Positions 1 through 4,890 of a stretch of DNA of 6,068 bases are shown in pieces. The stretch is from the NCBI GenBank assembly GCA_903928285.1, contig CAIYQH010000406.1:1-6068 (forward strand), in the 5' to 3' direction. Within the stretch, counting starts at the first letter, position 1, and each line of letters begins with the position of its first letter. This DNA is from an uncultured Bacteroidales bacterium (GTDB taxonomy: Bacteria; Bacteroidota; Bacteroidia; Bacteroidales; FEN-979). Below the pieces are notes generated by a model that was not told where the DNA came from, made no database searches, and saw nothing but the letters and a program-made list of their open reading frames with translations. The translations under genes were made by a program, and so were the position numbers.

Positions 1-712
1 GTGATTTTACATAACCCTTGATAATTTCCTGCTTTTCATAAGCATCATTGATACGTTCCCAGGATTTCAGGATACGTGCCTTTTTATGCGACAAAAGCAA
101 TTGTCCGCTGGTATCTTCCTGATTCTCGATATAGACTTCCACTTTATCACCGATCTTAAGGTCAGGATTGTAGCGGAATTCGTTGATCTGGATAACACCA
201 TCGCTTTTGAATCCGATGTTGACGATTACCTCGCGGTTTGTCATGGTAACGACCGTACCTTCGATCACTTCATGATCCTGGATTGCACGCAGGGTCTGAT
301 CGTAGGCCTCTTCCAACTGACGGCGTTCGTCATTCGAATAAATCTCATGTTTTTTTCCGATTGCATCCCAGTCAAATTCAGCCGGGGCAACAGGGGCTGT
401 AAATTTCATTCTTGCAGGCTGAGGCGCTGCAACTTCTGCAACAGGCTCTGCAACGATTTCAGCAACAGGTTCTGCAACGATTTCAGCAACAGGTTCTGCA
501 ACAGGCTCAGCTACAGTTTCTGCAACAGGCTCAGCTACAGTTTCTGCAACAGGCTCAGCAATAACTTCTGCAACTGCTTCGGCTGCGGGTTCTTCAATTG
601 CTTCAACAGCAACCTCTTCAATAACAGGGGTTTCAATTTCAGCGTTTACGTTTTGTTCAACAATGGGTTCAGCATTCTGCTCCATGTTCTCATTGGTTTC
701 TTCAGGAGTCAT
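1..712 (-). CDS. rpsA: 30S ribosomal protein S1, N-terminal part (partial, runs off left edge)
   Basis: Reading the minus strand from ATG at 712-710 gives 237 uninterrupted codons to the window edge. S1 binds mRNA on the small ribosomal subunit and helps initiation, which matters in Bacteroidota because their messages mostly lack Shine-Dalgarno sites. Residues 1-110 are an acidic low-complexity extension, mostly Ala, Val, Glu and Pro, with AEPVAE-type repeats at about 52-90. The conserved Bacteroidota S1 body starts at FDWDAIGKK (113-121). The first S1 RNA-binding (OB-fold) domain covers about 147-212, with EGTVVTMTNREVIVNIG, SDGVIQINEFRYNPDLKIGD and VEVYIENQED. A second S1 domain begins near 229 (EIIKGYVKS). 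An in-frame TGA sits directly before the ATG (715-713), so translation cannot start further upstream; Met10 is the only close alternative. No Shine-Dalgarno sequence is visible. The gene has its own promoter at 823-854. Family assignment is from recognised sequence similarity; the remaining S1 domains lie outside the window. Confidence 0.95.
   Translation of the reverse strand, partial: MTPEETNENMEQNAEPIVEQNVNAEIETPVIEEVAVEAIEEPAAEAVAEVIAEPVAETVAEPVAETVAEPVAEPVAEIVAEPVAEIVAEPVAEVAAPQPARMKFTAPVAPAEFDWDAIGKKHEIYSNDERRQLEEAYDQTLRAIQDHEVIEGTVVTMTNREVIVNIGFKSDGVIQINEFRYNPDLKIGDKVEVYIENQEDTSGQLLLSHKKARILKSWERINDAYEKQEIIKGYVKS
441..560 (-). repeat. 24-bp in-frame tandem repeats inside the S1 N-terminal extension
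   Basis: Two related 24-bp units are each present in two adjacent perfect copies. Plus-strand copies of the first unit are at 447-470 and 471-494. Copies of the second are at 495-518 and 519-542, followed by a 17-bp partial copy at 543-559. Each unit encodes eight residues of the type AEPVAEIV or AEPVAETV (minus strand), so a gain or loss of one unit keeps the reading frame. The flanking stretches carry degenerate versions of the same pattern. Confidence 0.9.
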
Positions 713-803
713 TCAATTTTGCTTTGTGGCGGTGCGAAGGCACATGCCGGATTTAACATTCAATTAACTGTCAGGGTTTTATATAAAGAACGGTATCTGT
801 TTT

Positions 804-820
804 CCCCTACAAAAACGGGG
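804..820 (-). other. Small hairpin at the predicted 5' end of the rpsA leader
   Basis: On the minus strand CCCC (820-817) pairs with GGGG (807-804) around a 9-nt loop. It falls just after the -7 box, so it would form at or very near the 5' end of the rpsA transcript. Such a stem could protect the message or take part in control of S1, but only the base pairing is visible. A second short stem, GTGC/GCAC with a 4-nt loop, lies at 732-743, about 20 nt before the start codon. Confidence 0.4.
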
Positions 821-822
821 TG

Positions 823-854
823 CAAAGATAGAAATAAATAATTTACCGACCAAA
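823..854 (-). promoter_or_regulatory. Bacteroidota-type promoter of rpsA
   Basis: On the minus strand a -33 box TTTG (854-851) is followed after 20 bp by TATCTTTG (830-823), an exact match to the -7 consensus TAnnTTTG used by the primary sigma factor of Bacteroidota. Transcription would start near 815-818, leaving a leader of about 100 nt before the rpsA ATG. Placement between the terminators of the preceding gene and rpsA fits an independent unit. The boxes are seen in the sequence; use in vivo is inferred. Confidence 0.75.
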
Positions 855-927
855 GCCGGAATGCATTTATGTATTAATATTCACGAAGTTATTGCAAATT
901 TCATCTCCATGAAACCTCCGGTCAAGC

Positions 928-955
928 AAAAAAAAACCTTTCAGGAACTGAAAAG
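928..955 (-). terminator. Intrinsic terminator downstream of the T9SS gene
   Basis: On the minus strand CTTTTCAG (955-948) pairs with CTGAAAGG (944-937), eight pairs including one G-U, around a 3-nt loop TTC. An unbroken run of nine T residues (936-928) follows at once. This is a textbook Rho-independent terminator in the orientation of the secreted-protein gene, ending it before the rpsA promoter. Confidence 0.85.
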
Positions 956-964
956 AGAAGGGAT

Positions 965-1005
965 AAAAGGAAACCATCCGGATCAGATAGTTTGACCCGG
1001 ATGGT
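965..1005 (-). terminator. Additional hairpin 32 bp past the T9SS stop codon, possible first terminator
   Basis: A perfect 9-bp stem forms between 997-1005 and 973-981 (minus strand ACCATCCGG with CCGGATGGT) around a 15-nt loop. The minus strand then reads TTCCTTTT, a broken T-tract. It could be a first, leakier terminator or an mRNA 3'-end stabiliser, with the stronger T9 terminator just beyond it. Confidence 0.6.
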
Positions 1006-1037
1006 ATTCTGATGCTGCGGATGCAACCAGGTCCCTC

Positions 1038-2882
1038 CTATTCCACGATCATTTTGTGAGAGAAGGCGCTATTGTTGACCGTCACTTTACAAATATAGAC
1101 TCCCCCGGGCAGCAAACTGCAGTCGATCGCATACCAGTGAGTGCCCTGTTGAACCATTCCCATATCGGCATTGAAGAAAAGCCGGCCCATCAGGTTGGTA
1201 ACCTCATAGTGAACTGTTGAGGGTTTATCAAGCGACACCAGGAAGCATGTTTTATCACCGGCAGGATTCGGAAAATTGCCGCTCACCGCGATCCCCGAAA
1301 GTTCCCGGCCTTCAGGAGCCCCAGCGGGGATGAAGGCGGAGGTTGCTATTTCATGGTACCCTATATTTACAGGATGAACTGGGATTGTCGGATCCTTTAC
1401 ACTGGAACCAGGCTGTGAAGAACTTTGGGTTATCAGCTGGAGATTATTATTTTTGATTCCCTTTGCCATGGCAGGATAGACATATTCCTGGAAGATAGAG
1501 AACACGTCGGCATTAAAATCCTGCATCTGCGACCATGCCGTCTTCCCGTTAAACAAGGCGTTGCCCCAAATATGACGATAGTTGTAGGAGTCGGGTGAAG
1601 GATTGCCAACCGTTAAGCCCGACCACAGGCAATAGATATTGTTGTATTTGTCGATGGTCATCTGCGGAAAACTTGACAGGCTGACGCCATACGACGGAAA
1701 GCCGACGATGGTATCGCCGGCCTGGTTTGCCGCGACGTATCCGATACAGAGGCCATGGCTGATAAGTGAATCCAAATCGGTAACAATAGCCGTATCCAGC
1801 ACAGGCATGGTCGAGTTCCAGTAAACCAGTCCATCGGTCCCCGGGGCGTATTTGTGACCCGTTCCATCGTCAAGAGCGCGCATGCGTCCGAAGGCAACAT
1901 GGAAAATTCCATTTTTATCCATGACACCTGTAATGGAACCATCGCTGCAGATGAATCTTGGGGTGACTTGATTTTCAGGACTTTTACAATAATAGTTAGG
2001 CAGTATCGGAACCTTGGTCCAGGTACTTCCGTTGTCATAGGATCTCATCAGGAAGGTATCAACCCAGTTGCCGCCGCACAGGAAGGCAATGGTATCGCCA
2101 TGGGGTTCGATCCAGGCATATTCATCGCCGGCAAAACCCAGGTAGCGGGTCGAGTCGAGTCCCGCAAACTGGATACCCTGTTTATCCCAGGTGGCGCCGC
2201 CATCCAGCGACCGGTAATAGAGAAGGGCGCCGTTGAGTCCTTTATAGAGCGAGCCGCCGTTTGCTATCGTCCTGGTCATGGCAAGCAGGTGAATATTCTG
2301 GAAATTGTTGCCATTGGTGATCACGGCGGGCCACACGATGGCATTGGAGGCAGGCGAAGTCGGGGCCATGGTTTCAGTCCATGCTCCGGTACCTTTCACA
2401 GGTCGCGTATTCATCACGAGGTTGACTGTGGTTCGATGCGAGATCACCAGTTCACCATTCCCCAACCAGGGGTTTATGGTAGGCCAGCCCGCCTTGACAC
2501 TTTCAAGGCGTGAGGATGGCATAGGCCCCCAGGTTGCGCCGTTACAGAAGTTATAGCCGGTGCCGCGGTCCGCATTACCGGTAAGATCACTCTTCATCCA
2601 GGTGGCGGAAACAGCGCCATCCGGCCAGAGATATAATCTGGAGGGCATCGAAGAGTTGGTCTGCTGGTCATAAACATCTGATCCACCGATCATTTCCTCC
2701 AATGCTGCCTTTGAGTTTGCTGTGTTGTTGATGGTTTGCCCAAACTGACATGGATCATCGGGACTGGCTGGCTTCGGGACCATCAGGTTTTGCATGGAAC
2801 TGGAAAGAACAACAGGTTTTTGTTGTGAGAAGGCCAGCGAACAAATGCAGAACCCGGTCAGAAAAAAGAGAAGTTTTTTCAT
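1038..2882 (-). CDS. T9SS-exported Asp-box (BNR-like) beta-propeller protein with C-terminal sorting domain
   Basis: A complete gene of 614 residues, ATG to TAG. Residues 1-20 form a Sec signal peptide (MKKLLFF, hydrophobic core, probable cleavage around AFSQ/Q), and an in-frame TGA upstream supports this start. The middle carries two Asp-box motifs, SLDGGATW (225-232) and SYDNGSTW (281-288), typical of sialidase-like or BNR beta-propellers. Repeated segments such as LYLWPDGAVSATW (83-95) also suggest propeller blades. No sialidase FRIP motif is visible, so hydrolase activity is not supported. Residues from about 531 to the end match the type A Por/T9SS sorting domain: GNFPNPAGD (535-543), TVHYEVTNLMGRLF, LLPGGVYICKV (590-600) and the terminal HKMIVE. 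In this family the domain guides the protein across the outer membrane and is usually removed as the protein is anchored to the surface or released. The specific substrate or partner is unknown. It appears to be transcribed alone. Confidence 0.9.
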   Translation of the reverse strand: MKKLLFFLTGFCICSLAFSQQKPVVLSSSMQNLMVPKPASPDDPCQFGQTINNTANSKAALEEMIGGSDVYDQQTNSSMPSRLYLWPDGAVSATWMKSDLTGNADRGTGYNFCNGATWGPMPSSRLESVKAGWPTINPWLGNGELVISHRTTVNLVMNTRPVKGTGAWTETMAPTSPASNAIVWPAVITNGNNFQNIHLLAMTRTIANGGSLYKGLNGALLYYRSLDGGATWDKQGIQFAGLDSTRYLGFAGDEYAWIEPHGDTIAFLCGGNWVDTFLMRSYDNGSTWTKVPILPNYYCKSPENQVTPRFICSDGSITGVMDKNGIFHVAFGRMRALDDGTGHKYAPGTDGLVYWNSTMPVLDTAIVTDLDSLISHGLCIGYVAANQAGDTIVGFPSYGVSLSSFPQMTIDKYNNIYCLWSGLTVGNPSPDSYNYRHIWGNALFNGKTAWSQMQDFNADVFSIFQEYVYPAMAKGIKNNNLQLITQSSSQPGSSVKDPTIPVHPVNIGYHEIATSAFIPAGAPEGRELSGIAVSGNFPNPAGDKTCFLVSLDKPSTVHYEVTNLMGRLFFNADMGMVQQGTHWYAIDCSLLPGGVYICKVTVNNSAFSHKMIVE

Positions 2883-2923
2883 CTTTCTAAAGTTTAAAGG
2901 GTTAGTCTGTCAACAGAATAGTT

Positions 2924-2956
2924 AAAAAGTGAGGCTGCCCGGCACGGCGGCCTCAT
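2924..2956 (-). terminator. Strong GC-rich hairpin plus T5 upstream of the T9SS gene: terminator or attenuator
   Basis: Positions 2929-2939 pair with 2946-2956 over 11 contiguous pairs, including two G-U type pairs, around a 6-nt loop. On the minus strand the stem is followed at once by TTTTT (2928-2924). The T-tract sits about 40 nt before the ATG of the secreted-protein gene. It may end read-through from the regulator gene, or it may lie inside the leader of the secreted-protein gene and act as an attenuator. No good promoter fits into the 41 bp that remain before the ATG, which favours the leader position. Confidence 0.65.
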
Positions 2957-2963
2957 GAGAACA

Positions 2964-2984
2964 GGTTTCATCGCGCATAAAACC
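2964..2984 (-). other. Second leader hairpin next to the terminator-like stem
   Basis: On the minus strand GGTTTTAT (2984-2977) pairs with ATGAAACC (2971-2964), eight pairs with one G-U, around the loop GCGCG. The plus-strand version has an A-C mismatch at the same place, so the fold is better in RNA made from the minus strand, the direction of the genes. It lies 7 nt before the 2929-2956 stem. Confidence 0.45.
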
Positions 2985-3147
2985 AGGATAACCTTCCGGA
3001 ATCAGCTGTAAGAAGTCATCTGCCTGCACCCGGCAAGCCATACGGTAGAAGCAATCTATTCTGAACCAAAAACCAAATTAAATCTGAAACAGCTTGTCGA
3101 AAAAAGCAACTGACGGATTTCATACAGTCGGTCCCGGAAGGTTTCAG

Positions 3148-3183
3148 CAAATATAAATAGCGGTCCATCCTGAAGAAAATCAA
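3148..3183 (-). promoter_or_regulatory. Candidate promoter of the T9SS gene
   Basis: TATATTTG on the minus strand (3155-3148) matches the Bacteroidota -7 consensus TAnnTTTG. The nearest TTG upstream is at 3183-3181, with a spacer of 25 bp, longer than the usual 19-23 bp, so the -33 part is weak. If used, the leader would be about 260 nt long and would include both hairpins at 2929-2984. Confidence 0.35.
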
Positions 3184-3266
3184 TTCTTTCAGAGGATAAA
3201 AGCAGTCGATGAATCTGCCTGGTAACCTGATTAACAGGTAAATGACAGATAACGACCTTTGACCGG

Positions 3267-3293
3267 AAAAAGAAGGGTTTTACCGATTAAAAC
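3267..3293 (-). terminator. Candidate terminator of the response regulator gene
   Basis: Eight bases past the stop codon the minus strand forms a 6-bp stem, GTTTTA (3293-3288) with TAAAAC (3282-3277), loop ATCGG, followed by CCTTCTTTTT. The stem is AT-rich and the T-tract is interrupted near the stem, so it is a modest terminator at best. Confidence 0.4.
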
Positions 3294-3300
3294 AGGGAGA

Positions 3301-4659
3301 TCAGTTTCTGACCAGACCGTATTTTTCAATTTTCGCATTGAGGGTTGGCCGGGTGATCTCAAGGACGCGGGACGCTTCCACCTTGTTCCATTTCACCTCA
3401 TTGAGAATCCGTTCGATATGATATTTCTCAACATCCGAAAGAGATCGGAGCTGTGGCAGGTTATCGGGTTCGGAATGAGTGGTCTGAAGCTTGTTTAGCG
3501 TAATATTATCCTTTTCGAGAACATCGCTTTTTGACATGACAATAGCCTGGAGAATAGCGTTTTCAAGTTCGCGGAGATTTCCAAACCAGTCGTGGGCCTG
3601 CAGTAGCTCGATAACGCCATCACCGATTTTGATGACATTTTTATTCATGCGTTTATTGAGTTTATGCAGGAAATGGATGACCAGGTCGCGCATATCCTCC
3701 TTGCGCTCGCGCAGGGGAGGCAGCGATATGGTGAAAACCTTGAGCCGGTAATAGAGATCCTCCCTGAATTTCCCCTCCTTGACCAGCGTTTCAAGATCGC
3801 GGGTTGTGGAGGCTATGATGCGGGCTTTCAGTGGAATAGTCTCCTGACCATCTACCTTTTCAAACTCAAGATCCTGGATGACACGCAACAGTTTAACTTG
3901 CGTATTCAACGATATATCAGATACTTCACTTAAAAAAATCGAACCATCTCCCGCCAGTTCCAGCTTCCCCTTCTTTTCAATGAAAGTACCTGTAAAGGAT
4001 TCTTTTACTTGTCCGAATAGCTCACTTTCAAGCAGTGATTCTGAAAGGGTGCTGCAGTTAAGGATCACAAATGGGCTATGTCGTGTCACCCCGGCAAAAT
4101 GAATGAGCCTGGCGATGAGTTCTTTCCCGGTACCTGTCTCCCCCTGGATGAGTACATTCACTTTGTTCAGCGAGATACGACCGATATTTTTAAAGATCTC
4201 TTTCATCTGGAGCGTCTTCCCCATCGGGATATTTTCTTCCAGCATGGCTTCGCCTGAAACGCCGTTGGTGAGAACCTCGTTGAGGCTGTTGCTTAGCCTC
4301 ACCGAATTCAGGGCATTATGAACTGTAATTTTCAGCTGAAGCGGATTGAAGGGCTTTTCGAGAAAATCGAAAGCGCCAACCTGTATTGACCTGATGGTAA
4401 GGGCTACATCCCCGAAGGCAGTAAAGAGAACAACGGGCAACCGCGGATCAATTTTATGAATTTCTGAAAGAACCTCCAGGCCATCCATGCCCGGCATCCG
4501 AAAATCGGTCAATACAAGGTCAGGATGTTCGCTAGCCACCAGCGCCAAACCCGACTCGCCATTTTCGGCTTCAATGGTAGTATATCCCTCTTTGACCAGG
4601 GTATGTTTCAACATCGTCCTGTACAACTGTTCGTCGTCGATGATCAGAATCTTTTCCAT
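3301..4659 (-). CDS. NtrC-family response regulator (receiver, sigma-54 AAA+ activator, Fis HTH) with altered GAFTGA and Walker B
   Basis: A complete gene of 452 residues, ATG to TGA. Residues 1-120 are a receiver domain with a full active site: acidic pocket D8/D9, phospho-acceptor D52 (TDFRMPGMDG), T80 and K102 (EKPF). Residues about 145-375 are the AAA+ domain of sigma-54 activators. It has Walker A GETGTGKE (173-180), the arginine-finger region FREDLYYRL (298-306) and the sensor II region DWFGNLRELEN (357-367). Two core motifs deviate. The sigma-54-contacting loop GAFTGA reads ESFTGT (220-225), keeping F222 and T223. Walker B, normally FLDE, reads FLSE (242-245), losing the Asp that normally coordinates Mg-ATP. 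Residues about 408-450 form a Fis-type helix-turn-helix (NKVEASRVLEITRPTLNAKIEKYGL). A partner histidine kinase would be expected to phosphorylate D52, but none adjoins it here. Whether it still activates sigma-54 RNA polymerase is uncertain. Its target genes are unknown. Confidence 0.93.
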   Translation of the reverse strand: MEKILIIDDEQLYRTMLKHTLVKEGYTTIEAENGESGLALVASEHPDLVLTDFRMPGMDGLEVLSEIHKIDPRLPVVLFTAFGDVALTIRSIQVGAFDFLEKPFNPLQLKITVHNALNSVRLSNSLNEVLTNGVSGEAMLEENIPMGKTLQMKEIFKNIGRISLNKVNVLIQGETGTGKELIARLIHFAGVTRHSPFVILNCSTLSESLLESELFGQVKESFTGTFIEKKGKLELAGDGSIFLSEVSDISLNTQVKLLRVIQDLEFEKVDGQETIPLKARIIASTTRDLETLVKEGKFREDLYYRLKVFTISLPPLRERKEDMRDLVIHFLHKLNKRMNKNVIKIGDGVIELLQAHDWFGNLRELENAILQAIVMSKSDVLEKDNITLNKLQTTHSEPDNLPQLRSLSDVEKYHIERILNEVKWNKVEASRVLEITRPTLNAKIEKYGLVRN

Positions 4660-4664
4660 GCTAT

Positions 4665-4720
4665 ATTCATTGCTAAATGAATGAAACAGGGAATGTTAAA
4701 TCCATATTCCATTCATGAAT
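4665..4720. promoter_or_regulatory. Two palindromes just upstream of the regulator start, possible operator
   Basis: A perfect inverted repeat, ATTCATT and AATGAAT separated by GCTA (4665-4682), lies 6 bp before the regulator's ATG. A perfect 10-bp palindrome, ATTCATGAAT (4711-4720), lies 28 bp further upstream. The arms share the ATTCAT core. They could be binding sites for a dimeric regulator, perhaps the Fis-type domain of the adjacent gene acting on itself, or a small leader hairpin. AT-rich sequence produces such repeats by chance, so confidence is low. Confidence 0.3.
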
Positions 4721-4752
4721 TTGTTAAAATACCAGCGCTCTGTAATTTTTAA

Positions 4753-4760
4753 CAAATATA
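4753..4760 (-). promoter_or_regulatory. Candidate -7 box for the response regulator gene
   Basis: TATATTTG on the minus strand (4760-4753) matches the Bacteroidota -7 consensus. No TTTG is seen at the expected -33 distance, only AT-rich sequence. The start point would be near 4746, giving a leader of about 87 nt that contains both ATTCAT palindromes. Confidence 0.45.
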
Positions 4761-4815
4761 AAATAATTTTCCAACTCGTTGTTAATTATTTTACACAATT
4801 TTTAAAAAATGACAC

Positions 4816-4841
4816 AAAACTTCCGTAAAAGCTCTTGGAAG
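4816..4841 (-). terminator. Weak candidate terminator of the acyl-CoA dehydrogenase gene
   Basis: On the minus strand CTTCC (4841-4837) pairs with GGAAG (4824-4820) around a 12-nt loop, followed by TTTT (4819-4816); a further T-rich run follows 6 nt later. The stem is only 5 bp, so this is tentative. It sits about 50 bp past the stop codon, and no better terminator is visible before the regulator's promoter box. Confidence 0.3.
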
Positions 4842-4890
4842 CCCTGTAAATAAAGGCGATTCATGAAAATACCAGAAACGATACAGGCAA

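Larger units (their letters stand above)
713..1037. other. Gap between rpsA and the T9SS gene: leader, promoter and terminators
   Basis: This 325-bp stretch holds no supportable gene. From left to right it contains the rpsA untranslated leader (713 to about 817), the rpsA promoter (823-854), an AT-rich spacer, and two terminator-like hairpins for the secreted-protein gene (928-955 and 973-1005). The order fits the end of one minus-strand unit followed by the start of the next. Confidence 0.75.
2883..3300. other. Long gap upstream of the T9SS gene with structured RNA potential
   Basis: This 418-bp stretch has no convincing gene. It contains a weak hairpin just after the regulator's stop codon (3267-3293), a short ACCTG/CAGGT inverted repeat (3225-3239), a promoter-like TATATTTG box (3148-3155), and two hairpins (2964-2984 and 2929-2956), the second followed by a T-tract. 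A 39-codon minus-strand ORF (3041-2922) ends exactly in that T-tract but has no recognisable family. Most of the stretch is probably the untranslated leader of the secreted-protein gene. Confidence 0.6.

Noticed and set aside
441..560. CRISPR-like array from regularly spaced repeats
   Set aside because: The repeats are directly adjacent, have no unique spacers, and are coding in the S1 frame.
86..841. Long plus-strand ORF of 251 codons, rich in Cys, Phe, Asn and Ser repeats
   Set aside because: It is the antisense shadow of the rpsA coding region; its repeats are the reverse reading of the AEPVAE-coding repeats, and the minus strand encodes a clear S1 protein.
1854..2513. Plus-strand ORF of 219 codons inside the T9SS gene
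   Set aside because: Antisense to a gene with signal peptide, Asp boxes and sorting domain; its translation shows no recognisable family.
3100..3125. Possible sigma-54 promoter (TTGC element on the minus strand) upstream of the T9SS gene
   Set aside because: There is no GG at the required -24 position; no convincing GG-N10-GC element was found in the other places checked.
4711..4720. Insertion-sequence end or attachment site suggested by the perfect palindrome
   Set aside because: No transposase or integrase, no matching distal repeat and no target duplication are visible.
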